From NCBI GenBank assembly GCA_025084515.1, contig JAJAGP010001477.1:1-64000 (forward strand): a DNA stretch of 64,000 nt. Direction: 5' to 3'. Origin of the DNA: Ancistrus triradiatus. Lineage: Eukaryota; Chordata; Actinopteri; Siluriformes; Loricariidae. A program made the translations under genes and the position numbers. Shown here one piece after another: positions 20,370 to 31,249 of this stretch. Under the pieces are notes generated by a model that worked only from the letters and a program-made list of their open reading frames with translations, did not search any database and had not been told where the DNA came from. How positions within the stretch are numbered: the first letter of the stretch is position 1; each line of letters begins with the position of its first letter.

Positions 20370-20971
20370 TATGAGAGGCCATTTAGGCCATTATTCAAAC
20401 TTACCTCTCACACACACCATCAAACTCTCTCACACTCACTATCAAACTCTCTCCCACTCACTATCATACTCTTTCACATTCACTATCAAACTCTCTCACA
20501 CACACTATCAAACTCTCTCACACTCACTATCAAACTCTCTCACACACACTATCAAACTCTCTCACACTCACTATCAAACTCTCTCACACTCACTATCAAA
20601 CTCTCTCACACTCACTATCAAACTCTCTCACATTCACTATCAAGAATGCCTAATAGTTTGATAGTGAGTGTGAGAGAGTATGATAGTGTGTATGAGAGGT
20701 TTGATAGTGTGTGTGAGAGAGTATGATAGTGTGTGTGAGAGGTTTGATCGTGTGTGTGTGTGAGGTTTGATAGTGAGTGTGAGAGAGTATGATAGTGTGT
20801 GTGAGAGTATGATAGTGTGTGTGAGAGAGTATGATAGTGTGTGTGAGAGAGAGTATGATTGTGTGTGAGAGAATATGATGGTGTGTGTGATAGGTTTGAT
20901 AGTGTATTTGAAAGAGTATGATGGTGTGTGTGAGAGGTAAGTTTGAATAATGGCCTAAACGGCCTCTCATA
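20370..20971. repeat. 600-bp palindrome built of 20-bp tandem repeats
   Basis: The left edge TATGAGAGGCCATTTAGGCC and the right edge GGCCTAAACGGCCTCTCATA are inverted copies. Inside, the left arm (to about 20643) is a tandem array of CTCTCACACTCACTATCAAA. The right arm (from about 20654) is the complement, with units such as TTTGATAGTGTGTGTGAGAG. The centre is near 20648 (GAATGCCTAA). The left arm is more uniform than the right, so the arms have diverged or expanded separately. It interrupts the minisatellite, so it may be a foldback element. Confidence 0.88.
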
Positions 20972-21235
20972 CCATACTATTGGCCATGTGCAGGGGCATG
21001 TGGCAATGTTTTTGGCTGCGTGCGGGAGCGTGTCCCAATACTTTTGGCTACGTGTGGGGGCATGTCCCAATGCTTTTGGGCGTGTGTGCGACCGTGTCAC
21101 AATACTTTTGGCCACATACAGGGGTGTTTTTTAATACTTTTGGCCACGTGTGGGTGCGTGTCCTAATACTATTGGCTGTGTGCGGGTGCATGTATAAATA
21201 TTTTTGACCATATGCAGGGGCGTGCTCTAATGTTT

Positions 21236-21319
21236 TTGGCCATGTGCGAGGGTGTGTCCCAATACTTTTGGCCAATAATTTTGGCCAAAGTATTGGGACA
21301 CACCCTCGCACATGGCCAA
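21236..21319. repeat. 38-bp inverted repeat inside minisatellite
   Basis: The unit TTGGCCATGTGCGAGGGTGT...TTTTGGCC (21236-21273) is followed after nine bases by its complement (21283-21319), differing by one base deletion. It is a recent inverted duplication of a minisatellite unit. Confidence 0.88.
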
Positions 21320-21328
21320 CTGCCAATA

Positions 21329-21357
21329 AGGTTCACATACTTTTGCCACTCAGTAAT
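21329..21357 (+). repeat. Tc1-derived scrap
   Basis: GGTTCACATACTTTTGCCAC followed by TCAGTAATA matches the inner right terminal region of the copy A Tc1 family (compare 26564-26592). Confidence 0.65.
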
Positions 21358-21429
21358 ACTTTTGGCCAATAATTTTGGTCATGTGCAGGGCGTGTCCAAA
21401 TACTTTTCCATGTTTCTATATCAGTAGAT

Positions 21430-21765
21430 CTAATAACAGGTCACTGAGTCCTCTGTGATGACATCATCCATTTCAGTTACAGTTTGAATTTTGTCGGTTG
21501 AGATTTGAATATGAACATTCTGTCAATGCATTTCTATGGGAGATTTTTCATTTTTAAACTAAAAATCTATTAAAAACGATCAATCGGATCGACTCCAAAA
21601 GTCATAGCACCCCACACAGGGCGATTATCTTGAACCATGTCTGTACGTTAAGCGGTTCGAGTCATATTAATCTCAGAAATGTGTGGGATAAGAAATGCCA
21701 TCCGCCAATAATAATAAAAAGAAGTATGAGGGATAGCAATATACAGTGCTGTTGAAGCACTGTAT
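21430..21765. repeat. Probable dispersed fish repeat, class unknown
   Basis: Blocks such as TCAATGCATTTCTATGGGAG, GTCTGTACGTTAAGCGGTTC and AATAATAATAAAAAGAAGTA look like a widespread fish interspersed repeat. Its right edge near 21744-21764 is a small inverted repeat around GTTG (CAGTGCT/AGCACTG). No coding capacity was seen. Confidence 0.4.
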
Positions 21766-22675
21766 AATACTTTTTAAACCTTAGAAAACTGACAGAGTTT
21801 GTTCAAGTGGAGCATCAGATCTTGACAAACATCTGCACCCCCACATTCTCTCCTATAAACCTGTGCTACCATATGTTCTTCCAGTGATGTGACATATCCT
21901 ATTCACACTATTAGCTGAATCACAGACACAGCAGGTTACAATAATTAATTTTAACAAGATGACATGATTCAAGAAAGCACCAAAAGTCTGAATTTCTTTC
22001 TTTTGTGTCCTTTTGCAGACAGCCTTCACCTTTGTCTCAAACTCTAGCTTTCTCTATTGCTTTAAATAAAACCAAATGGTGAACCACAGGCAAATCAGAT
22101 CTTCCAGCTCATTGCTGACATAGGAAACAGCATGTATCTCATCCAGCGTTATGCACCTAGTAAAGGACTTTCCAGGCACACTTTATGTATGTGATACAGT
22201 AACATTCATACAAACGTTTGAAACCTCCTTCTTTTCAAGGCATAGGCCTGCCATTTTGGGGTACATCTGAAACAAAAACTAAAAATGTCAAATTAAATTT
22301 ACTCTGATAGAGTACACAAGCTTCTAGTCAAAACATTTATCATAGCAGACATGCTAATGCAATATTCATGATTCATGTATCATCTAAATTAGTATTGCTA
22401 TAGCGAAGTGGGTGCAGAAATGGGAGTCCTGCTCACACTCATTTTAGTGATAATTTGTGGGGAATAACATGTTACATTTACTCAGTTACATTAAATAATT
22501 ACAGTCTGGAGTGATTTAAGTTGCTATACTATTTAATCTTAATTGAGTAAATTCATAAAGGAAAAAAAAACTTTTACTCTGTTACAGGGGAGTTTTTTAG
22601 ACTACTGTTATACTGTTACTAATGTAACTGATGCATTGCTAGTTGAAAAAATACTTTTACATTAGTAGTATAATA
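21766..22675. other. No recognised feature
   Basis: AT-rich sequence with no open frame or repeat that I recognise. Confidence 0.45.
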
Positions 22676-24095
22676 CAGTGGTGCTTGAAAGTTTGTGAAC
22701 CCTTTAAAATTGTCTATATTTCTGCATAAATATGACCTGAAACATCATCAGATTTTCACACAAGTCCTAAAAGTAGATAAAGAGAACCCAGTGAAACAAA
22801 TGGGCAAAAAAATACTACACTTGGTAATTTATTCATTGAAGAAAATGATCTGATATTACATATTAGTGAGTGGCAAAAGTATGTGAACATTTGCTTTCAG
22901 CTACAGAACAGCTTCAATTCTGGGATGTTGGTGGGTTTCCTCACATTAGCTGCTCGCTTCAGCTCCTTCCACAACATTTCAGTTGGATTAAGGTCAGGAC
23001 TTTGACTTGGCCATTCCAAAACATTAACTTTATTCTTCTTTAACCATTCTTTGGTAGAATGACTTGTGTGCTTTGGGTCGTTGTCTTGCTGCATGACCCA
23101 CCTTCTCTTGAGATTCAGTTCATGGACAGATGTCCTGACATTTCCTTTGGAATTCTCTGATATAATTCAGAATTCATTGTTCCATCAGTGATGGCAAGCC
23201 GTCCTGGCCCAGATGCAGCAAAACAGGCCCAACCCATGATACTACCACCACCATGTTACACAAATGGGATAAGGTTCTTAAGCTGGAATGCAGTGTTGCA
23301 TGCAGAAAGTTCTGTTTTGGTCTCATCCGTCCACAAAACATTCTTCCAAAAGCCTTCTAGCTTGTCCATGTGATCTTTAGCAAACTGCAGATGAGCAGCA
23401 ATGTTCTTTCTGAACCCTGGCATGCACAGCATTGTTGTTTAGTGGTTCTTCTGATGGTGGACTCATGAACATTAATATTAGCCAATGTGAGAGAGGCCTT
23501 CAGTTGCTTAGAAGTTACTCTGGGGTCCTTTGTGACCTTGCCAACTATTACATGCTTTGCTCTTGGAGTCATCTTTGTTGGTCGACCACTCCTGGGGAGG
23601 GTAACAATGGTCTTGAATTTCCTCTATTTGTACACAATCTGTCTGACTGTGGACTGGTGGAGTCCAAACTCTTTATAGATGGTTTTGTAACCTTTTCCAG
23701 CCTGATGAGAATCAATATCTCTTTTGTTCATGCCATGATACACTTCCACAAACATGTGTTGCGAAGAGCAGACTTTGATAGATCCCTGTTCTTTAAATAA
23801 AGTAGGGTGCCCACTCACACCTGATTGTCATCCCATTGATTGAAAACACCTGACTGATTTCAACTTCAAATTAACTGCTAATCCTAGAGGTTCACATACT
23901 TTTGCCACTCACTAATATGTGATATTGGATAATTTTCCCTCAATAAATAAATGACCAAGTATAATCATTTTGTCTCATTTGTGTAACTGGGTTGTCTTTA
24001 TCTACTTGTAATACTTGTGTGAAAATCTGATGATGTTTTAGGTCATATTTATGCAGAAATATAGAAAATTCTAAATGGTTCACATTTGTTTTAAG
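22676..24095 (-). mobile_element. Tc1/mariner transposon (CAGTGGTGCTTGAAAG family), copy C
   Basis: The left terminus CAGTGGTGCTTGAAAGTTTG follows TA at 22674-22675. The right terminal region (CATCAGATTTTC complement, then ATAGAAAATTCTAAATGGTT) fades out near 24095 without a clear TA. The transposase is on the minus strand, opposite to copies A, D and E. Confidence 0.9.
22880..23736 (-). pseudogene. Broken Tc1 transposase, copy C
   Basis: The minus-strand start at 23736 has a stop at codon 3. A frame starting just after (MNKRDIDSHQAGKGYKTI) has lost about ten codons of the N-terminal helix-turn-helix. Further pieces are HVIVGKVTKDPRVTSKQLKA at about 23540, WTDETKTEL at about 23325, and MQQDNDPKHTSHSTKEW with NPTEMLW at 23094-22950. 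All three catalytic acidic residues of DD34E are thus readable, but in different frames. The last ~110 coding bases are deleted, since ELKLFC runs straight into the terminal region. Confidence 0.88.
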
Positions 24096-25178
24096 TAACA
24101 ATAACAGCTTCTAACAATATCATGCATATATTAATGTATACATTTAATATATTTGCGTTTGTTTATTGTTATGATTTTTTAAAATCTGTGTAATGAGTTA
24201 CTCAGTGCATTTCTTAAAAGATACTGCATTAGTCAAGTAATTATTTGGATGAGTACTTTAAGTTAAATATTTCACTTTTACTTAAGTAACTTTTTTTTAA
24301 ATCCAAATCCTCAAGTCTAAGCATGGTTGCTAAACTAAAAGCAGCAGTTGATTACTCACCTCCACACTGTAGCTTGCTGATTAGATAATTCAAAGACATC
24401 CCCAGTGTTTCTAACAATCGTTTCTAACAATGACACATGCCTGTTACAGAGCTCTGCACGCACTTGGGGCTTCTTTGTAATCTGACAGAACTAGATGCTC
24501 TGAATGAACAGTGTGGTCTCTATAATCATTCCAACCTACAATCAAAAAATAAAATAAATGTGTTAGAGCAGACTGTTTCATTCTTTTTGCATGCCTGTCA
24601 AGTATTTTGGGAGTGAGTAGTGTTCAGTAGTCAGAAGTGCACACATATCAGGAGCAGAAGGCAGTATGTCATGGCAAAGAGGAATAGAAGCATATTAAAC
24701 TTGGCAGAGAACAAAACAAAGCACAACAGCTTCCACGGACAAACTTTGAGAATAAACATCAAAATAACTTTAATATGACCATCATCACTGACTACCTAGA
24801 AGTTAGTCAGTTGTCTGGTCTCACCCAGAGGAAGATGGGCACTTTTGCTGTGGTCGACTATCATTTGCTTTGAGATAGCAATATTAGCTAATCAGAATTA
24901 AGCTCTGAATGGATTGCAGTCTATGAACTCTATAGAGTGAAATTACAGGGTCCAGTCTTCACCTTCTGCTTAATTTTTTAAAATGTCTTGCATATCTCCA
25001 CTAGATTCTTATTGAACAGCTGTCCTGTAACAGTTCAAATATTCAAAACAACTTTTTTTTTATCTTGCCATGTTTGAATTCTTGTTTCCTACAGCATGTA
25101 TCCATAACAATAGAAGTATTCTACTTGATGTTTCTACTGTCTTACTCCACAAATATATTTTAATGTCATGTCTTTGTA
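24096..25178. other. Spacer between inverted Tc1 copies
   Basis: AT-rich sequence; no gene or repeat was recognised. Confidence 0.45.
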
Positions 25179-26773
25179 CAGTGGTGCTTGAAGGTTAGTG
25201 AACGCTTTAGAATTTTCTATATTTCTGCATAAATATGACCTAAAACATCATCAGATTTTTTTAGAAGTCCTAAAAGTAGATAAAGAGAACCCAGTTAAAT
25301 ATATAAATATTATACTTGATCATTTATTTATTGAGAAAAATTATCCAATATTACATAGTAGTGAGTGGCAAAAGTATTTGAACCTCTAGGATTAACAGTT
25401 AATTTGAAGGTGAAATTAGAGTCAGGTGTTTTCAATCAATAGGATGACAATCAGGTGTGAGTGGGCACCCTATTTTATTTAAAGAACAAGGATCTATCAA
25501 AGTCTGCTTTTCAGAACATATATTTGTGGAAGTGTATCATGGCACGAACAAAGGAGATTTCTGAGGACCTCAGAAAAAGAGTTGTTGATGCTCATCAGGC
25601 TGGAAAAGATTACAAAACCATCTCTAAAGAGTTTGGATTCCACCAATCCACAGTCAGATGTGTACAAAGAGAGGAAATTCAATACCATTGTTACCCTCCC
25701 CAGGAGTGGTCGACCAACAAAGATCACTCCAAGAGCAAGGTGTGTAATAGTTGGCGAGGTCACAAAGGACCCCAGGGTAACTTCTAAGCAACTGAAGGTT
25801 GCTCAAATTGGCTAAATGTTAATGTTCATGAGTCCACCATCAGACGAACACTGAACAACAATGGTGTGCATGGCAGGGTTGCAAGGAGAAAGCCACTGCT
25901 CTCCAAAAAGAACATTGCTGCTCATCTGCAGTTTGCTAAAGGTCTTGTGGATAAGCCAGAAGGCTACTGGAAGAATGTTTTGTGGACGGGTGAGACCAAA
26001 ATAGAACTTTTTGGTTTAAAAGGAAAGCGTTATGTTTGGAGAAAGGAAAACACTGCATTCCAGAATTAGAACCTTATCCCATTTGTGAAACATGGTGGTG
26101 GTAGTACCATGGTTTGGGCCTGTTTTGCTGCATATGGGCCAGAACAGCTTGTCATCATTGATGGAACAATGAATTCTGAATGATATCAGAGAATTCTAAA
26201 GGAAAATGTCAGGACATCTGTCCATGAACTGAATGTTAAGAGAAAGTGGGTCATGCAGCAAGATAACAACACTAAGCACACAGAAGTCGTTCTACCAAAG
26301 AATGGTTAAAGAAGAATAAGTTTTATGTTTTGGAATGGTCAAGTCAGTCCTGAAATTAATCCAACAGAAATGTTGTGGAAGGACCTGAATCAAGCAGTTA
26401 ATGTGAGGAAACCCACCAACATCCCAGAGTTGAAGCTGTTCTGTATGGAGGAATGGGCTAAAACTCCTGCAAGCCGGTGTGCAGGACTGATCAACAGTTA
26501 CAGGAAATGTTTAGTTGCAGTTATTGCTGCACAGAGAGGTCTCAACCAATACTGAAAGCAAAGGTTCACATACTTTTGCCACTCATTAATATGTAATATT
26601 GGATTATTTTCCTCAATAAATAAATTACCAAGTATAATGTTTTTGTCTCATTTGTTTAACTGGGTTCTCTTTATCTACTTTTAGGACGTGTAAAAATCTG
26701 ATGATGTTTTAGGTCATATTTATGCAGATATATAGAAAATTCTAAAGGGTTCACAAACTTTCAAGTACCACTG
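25179..26773 (+). mobile_element. Tc1/mariner transposon (CAGTGGTGCTTGAAAG family), copy D, full length
   Basis: Both ends are present: CAGTGGTGCTTGAAGG after TA at 25177-25178 and CTTTCAAGTACCACTG before TA at 26774-26775. The length of about 1.6 kb is that expected for a Tc1 element. The inner terminal sequence (ATTTCTGCATAAATATGACC, ATCATCAGATTTTT) is repeated in inverted form at the other end. Confidence 0.95.
25539..26555 (+). pseudogene. Broken Tc1 transposase, copy D (best preserved)
   Basis: The frame opens MARTKEISEDLRKRVVDAHQ at 25539 and ends at a TGA at 26553-26555, about 339 codons if it were open. The N-terminal helix-turn-helix (KTISKEFGFHQSTVR) is followed by a small deletion near 25660 that shifts the frame. 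Later segments are SGRPTKITPRARCVIVGEV, a central block with WTGETKIELFG, then QQDNNTKHTE and NPTEMLWKDLNQAV. The first catalytic aspartate (WTDETK in copy C) is glycine here, so even a repaired frame would not be catalytic. It is the most complete member of the family in the window. Confidence 0.92.
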
Positions 26774-26775
26774 TA

Positions 26776-27840
26776 GATATGGATTGCACTCACAATTGAG
26801 AAAATAACTAGAGCCGAATTTAAATGAGGTTTTCATTACATTCTGTTTACACAATGATGCAAAGTGAGATCCAGTTTATTTGTTATATTGTCAGGAGAAT
26901 GGTGAATATTGAGCAACATTTTTTTTGCAGATCTGGTCCCATGTAAGAGAAGTTTGAGTCCTCCCGCCCCCCCCAAAAAAACAAACACAGAAAGTTAAAA
27001 AGGCAAAAGAAAACTGCTTAAATTAGTTGTTATTAGAAAATGGTTGCAAAGTAAGAAAAAGTCAAGAGACAAAAAGTCAAGTGGGTAGAACACAGAAATA
27101 AGTTAGTGTCATAGTGTCATATGACTTAGTGTCATGCTTGGATTTGAAACAACTCTTCTCCATTCAGGTTGTATGAATAGATAAAAGCCCATGTTCAAAT
27201 TCCTACAAATGTTTCATTTGATTTGAGGAATGCAAATCCCCCTGCTGTCTTCCCCACTAACTCATTTTAATACATGCTTTGCACTCCACAGTGTGTTCAT
27301 TAGGTCTAAACCCAGCCATTAAGTTAAAACCCTGTGAACCTCAGCCTCCTACAGTAATTTATATAGGCATATTTATATAGCCAGTATGTAATATAGCCAT
27401 AATCAGCAGCTTCAACAATATTTAAGTCATGCGTCTCTGCAGAACTAACACAATACAGAGATAAAAGGAGGAAATTCAATCAAAACCTGATAATCATGTT
27501 ATGTTGATTCACGAAAAAAGAATGTATAGGGAAGGCTGTACTAAGCAACTGGGCAATGTGCACAGTGATGTGATAGTGACTGCAGAATAACAAAATAAAA
27601 AATATATATTAAGTAGTTGCCTTCAAACTTTGATTTTGGGGTTCACAGGTAAACACACACTTGCTCACACATACAAATACCAGTAAGTATCCCTGTGTGA
27701 GAACATACAGAACTGACATCCAAACACCTGTTTATGTATTCAGCTGCACTAAGCACTGGGCACCCATCATTTTGCTCTTGAATACAAATTTAGACTACAG
27801 GTTTCAACCAGCTGAAATTGCTACTGCTTATCATAAGCAA

Positions 27841-27882
<42 letters not shown>

Positions 27883-27994
27883 TCTCCTCCATAGGGGCTC
27901 ATATTAATAAAGAACAAATACTTAAATACCGTACTGTTCTGGGGTATTTCTTTTCAAATTTTACTTTTGAAAAGTAACTCCACAGTGTGTGTGT
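26776..27994. other. Intergenic sequence with CAT microsatellite
   Basis: No gene was seen. A C-run/A-run junction (about 26965-26985) and the CAT run described separately are the only features. The open frame at 27661-27894 exists only because of that run. Confidence 0.5.
27838..27883. repeat. (CAT)n microsatellite
   Basis: About 14-15 perfect CAT/ATC units. Confidence 0.97.
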
Positions 27995-28150
27995 TTTCGC
28001 AAGCTGGCATAGCTTCCCGTAACTTCTCTCAGACCGGTGCTAGCTTTCCCGAGCCAGCATAGCAGCCTATAGCTTCTCCTAGGCCAGCACTAGCTTCACC
28101 AAGTCAGCATAGCTTCCCGTAACTTCTCCCAGGCTGGCATTACCACGCTC
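27995..28150. repeat. 50-bp minisatellite, left block
   Basis: About three units related to CTTCTCCCAGGCCGGCGCTA followed by GCTTTCCCGAGCCGGCATAG and CTTCCCGTAG. The same unit makes up 30060-30580. Confidence 0.8.
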
Positions 28151-28159
28151 ACCTCCAGA

Positions 28160-28489
28160 GATGTCAAAAGCACATCCCTCACTGCAGTGGACATCCAGAT
28201 CATGTTGCTTGCCGCAGAGGACGTCCAGAACACGTCACTCACCTCAGAGGACATCCAGAGTTACTTGTCTCTTCCAGTGGACGTCCAGAGCTACACGACT
28301 CTCGCCCCAGAGGACGTCGAGCTCTTCTCTGAGGATGTCCAGAGGTCCCTGTGCACTCCTGAGGATGTCCACAGCATGTCCACAGCACGTCCTTGCTTAC
28401 AGGGGACATCTGTTCCGGTTCTTGTCCCATCTCGGAGCCTGTGCCTGTGGCTGCATCTGCAGTTATACTGGTCCTTCTCAAAAAATTAG
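28160..28489 (+). pseudogene. Repeat-coding frame (EDVQ repeats)
   Basis: The frame at 28187-28489 reads through repeats of the type (S/P)EDVQ: AAEDVQNTSLTSEDIQSYL, then PVDVQSYTTLAPEDVELF, SEDVQRS and TPEDVHS. The underlying DNA is a 27-33-base repeat with CAGAGGACGTCCAGA. The last residues run into Tc1 DNA at 28468, so the frame is truncated. No domain was recognised. Its style resembles the repeat-coding frames at 17.2-18.1 and 52.8-55.2 kb. Confidence 0.45.
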
Positions 28490-30039
28490 CATATTGTGAT
28501 AAAGTTAATTCTTTTCCGTAATGTAATGATAAAAATTAAACTTTCATATATTTTAGATTCATTGCACACCAACTGAAATATTTCAAGTCTTTTATTGTTT
28601 TAATACTGATGATTTGGGCATACAGCTCATGAAAACCCAAAATTTCTCACAAAATTACCATATTTCTTCCAACCAATAAAAGAAAAGTGTTTTTAATACA
28701 AAAAAAGTCAAACCTTCAGATTATTTATGTTCATTTATGCACTCAATACTTGGTCGGGACTCCTTTTGCAGAAAATGACTGCTTCAATGCGGCGTGGCTA
28801 TGGAGGCAATCAGCCTGTGGCCACTGCTGAGGTGTTTGATGGAGGCCCAGGATACTTCGATAGCGGCCCTTAAGCTCATTGAGTGTGGGTCTTTGCGTTC
28901 TCTATAACTTTCTCTTCACAATATCCCCACAGATTCTCTATCGGTTCCAGGTCAGGAGAGTTGGCAGGCCAATTGAGCACAGTAATACCATGGTCAGTAA
29001 ACCATTTACCAGTGGTTTTGGCACTTTGAGCAGGTGGTGCCAGTTCGTGCTGAAAAATGAAACCTCTTCATCTCCATAAAAGCTCTTCAGCAGATGGAAG
29101 CATGAAGTGCTGAAAAAATTTCCTGATAGCTAGATGCATTGACCCTGCCCTTGATTAAAACAAACAGTGGACCAACAACCCAGCAGCTGACATGGCACCC
29201 CAGACCCATCACTGACTGTGGTACTTGACACTGGACTTCAGACATTTTGGCATTTCCTTCTCCCCAGTCTTCCTCCAAGGACTCTGGCACCTTGATTTCC
29301 GAATGACATGCAAAATTTGCTTTCATCCGAAAAAAGTACTTTGGGGACCACTGAGCAACAGTCCAGTGCTGATTCTTGTAGCCCAGGTCAGGCGCTTCTG
29401 CCGCTTTGTTTTTGGTTCAAAAGTGGCTTTGACCTGGGGAATGCGGCAACCTGTAGCCCATTTCCTTGCACAACGCCTGTGCACAGTGGCTCTGGAATCG
29501 GCCTTCTCCACAATCCTCCTCAGGGTCCGGTCACCTCTTCTCGTTGTGCAGCGCTTTCTGCCACACTTTTTCCTTCCCACAGACTTCCCACTGAGGTGCC
29601 TTGATACAGGCACTCTGGGAACAGTCTATTCGTTCAGAAATTCTTTCTGTGTCTTACCCTCTTGCTTGAGAGTGTCAATGATGGCCTTCTGGACAGCAGT
29701 CAGGTCGGCAGTCTTACCCATGATTGCGGTTTTGAGTAATGAACCAGGCTGGGAGTTTTTCAAAAGCCTCAGGAATCTTTTGCAGGTGTTTTAGAGTTTA
29801 ATTCGTGATTCAGATGATTAGGTTAATAGCTCGTTTAGAGAACCTTTTTCATGATATGCTAATTTTGTGAGATTTTCATGAGCTGTATGCCAAAATATCA
29901 GTATTAAAACAATAAAAGACTTGAAATATTTCAGTTGGTGTGCAATGAATCTAAAATATATGAAAGTTTAATTTTTATCATTACATTACGGAAAAGAATT
30001 AACTTTATCACAATATGCTAATTTTTTTAGAAGGACCAG
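28468..30039 (-). mobile_element. Tc1-like transposon with long (~170-bp or more) terminal inverted repeats
   Basis: The left end CTGGTCCTTCTCAAAAAATT follows TA at 28466-28467. The right end is AATTTTTTTAGAAGGACCAG before TA at 30040-30041. The terminal repeats extend at least 170 bases with few differences, for example TTTTCCGTAATGTAATGATA and GCACACCAACTGAAATATTT on both sides. The length is 1572 bp. It is a third Tc1 family, distinct from the two above, and interrupts the repeat-rich unit. Confidence 0.95.
28743..29721 (-). pseudogene. Broken Tc1 transposase (long-TIR family)
   Basis: The minus-strand ATG is at 29719-29721 and the stop complement is at 28743-28745, a span of about 326 codons, normal for the family. 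The start encodes MGKTADLTAVQKAIIDTL. The longest open piece (29323-29613) reads VSRHLSGKSVGRKKCGRKRC and then a basic DNA-binding segment. The first catalytic aspartate is visible in LFSDESKFC at about 29320. The second site reads QHELAP, glutamate in place of the usual aspartate. The third block is SPDLEPIENLWG. Several frameshifts separate these parts. The near-identical terminal repeats suggest a younger element than the other Tc1 copies. Confidence 0.9.
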
Positions 30040-30059
30040 TATATTGTTTCAGTTTGCGG

Positions 30060-30580
30060 CTCCGTCCGCTTTTGTGTTTGTTCAGGCCGGCATTAGCTTA
30101 GTGCCTGGCATTAGCTTAGTGGCCGACGTAGCTTCTGATAGCTTCTCCTAGGTCGGCGCTAGCTTTCACTAGCCGTCATAGCTTCCCGCACCTTTTCCCT
30201 GGCCGGTGCTAGTTTTCCCGAGCGGGCATTGCTTCCCGTAGCTTCTCCTAGGCCGGCGCTAGCTTTCCTGAGCTGACATAGCTTTTCGTAGCTTCTCTCT
30301 GGCCGGTGCTAGCTTTCCTGAGCTAGCCTAGCTTTCCGTAGCTTATCCCAGGCCGGTTCTTGCTTTCCTAGCCGGCATAGCTTTCTATAGCTTCTCCCCG
30401 GCCAGTGCTAGCTTTCTCTAGCCAGCATAGTGTTCGGTAGCTTCTCCCAGATTGGCGCTAGATTTCCTTAGCCAGCATAGCATCCCATAGCTTCTCCCAG
30501 GCCAGCGTTAGCCTCGCTAGCTGGCGATTGCTTCTCCCAGGTCAGCGTTAGCCCCACTAGTTGGCAATAGCTTTTCATGG
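30060..30580. repeat. 50-bp minisatellite, right block
   Basis: Nine or so diverged 50-base units with the core CTTCTCC(T/C)AGGCCGGCGCTAGC. The last units, near 30500-30575, are shortened. Confidence 0.88.
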
Positions 30581-30599
30581 GCTTTCTCCCTGCTTCCCC

Positions 30600-30870
30600 C
30601 TTGTTCAGTTAGCTGTGTTCTTCTATGTTCGGGTATTATGTTTTACCGTTTCATTCTGCCAATTGTTTCCAGTTCTGTGTACCCCTGTATTATTGGCTGC
30701 TTTTGGCTCCAGATTCCGTTACGGTTATCATCCTCATTATCATTGTTATATTAATATTATTTGTTACTGTTATTATTATTGATTGTTTTCCTATCTGTTG
30801 TGTTTATTTCCAGTCAGTGGAACCTGCATTCGTCTGCTCCCCATTTCTCCATGCACCGCCTAATCCTAAC
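30600..30870 (+). repeat. LTR-like 3' end
   Basis: Pyrimidine-rich sequence leads to CAGTGGAACCTGCATTCGTC and ends TAATCCTAACA. The end motif matches other gypsy-type LTRs of the window. No partner LTR or target duplication was found. Confidence 0.4.
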
Positions 30871-31249
30871 AATTTTTTGAATTGTGTTACTCTGTTTAAA
30901 ATTTGCTTAGGAATAGATTACTTCTGTAATACATGCTGAATTTTATTTCTAAACATTAAGCACAACTAAGTAACTTTATGCTGAGCTTTAGCTTTGACAG
31001 ACAATCACTCGGAAATTGTTATAATGTTGTCAAAAGCAAAGCTTTCATTTTAACCCCCATTTATCCTGGTCATGATCATGGGGAGGGTGGCTTCTTAAGC
31101 CTAAATCATTGGGCACAGACAGCGGTACACTCTGTAAACACACCACCCAGCCTTCTTGTTGCATGCTCCATATGGACTTCACACTGGTTCAAGCAGCTGG
31201 ATAATCAAACTAAACCACTGCCCAATGTTTATTTTCTTATTTCTATTGA

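Larger units (their letters stand above)
20972..21420. repeat. ~33-bp minisatellite, right block
   Basis: It continues the left block in the same orientation, with units ending GTCCCAATACTTTTGGCC. It contains a local palindrome (21236-21319) and a Tc1-derived scrap (21329-21357). Confidence 0.85.
27995..30870 (+). mobile_element. Repeat-rich LTR-like unit, split by a Tc1 element
   Basis: After removal of the Tc1 insertion (28468-30039), the region is a ~50-bp minisatellite (27995-28150), a coding-type repeat (28160-28400), more of the same 50-bp minisatellite (30060-30580) and an LTR-like 3' end. This end has GTGGAACCTGCATTCGTCTG and finishes CGCCTAATCCTAACA near 30870. It resembles the LTR ends at 52902 and 55795 (AGCCTGCATTCGTCTCCTAC...TAACA). 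The left boundary and first LTR were not found, so the assignment is tentative. Confidence 0.4.

Noticed and set aside
20400..20640. Regular 20-bp repeats considered as a CRISPR array
   Set aside because: The units are head to tail with no spacers, the sequence is vertebrate, and no cas genes are present.
20121..20726. Long open frames full of SLSNSLTLTIKLSHTHYQ on both strands
   Set aside because: They are translations of the 20-bp tandem repeat, present in several frames and both strands. There is no non-repeat protein part.
27661..27894. Frame ending in poly-histidine
   Set aside because: It is made by the CAT microsatellite; no domain upstream.
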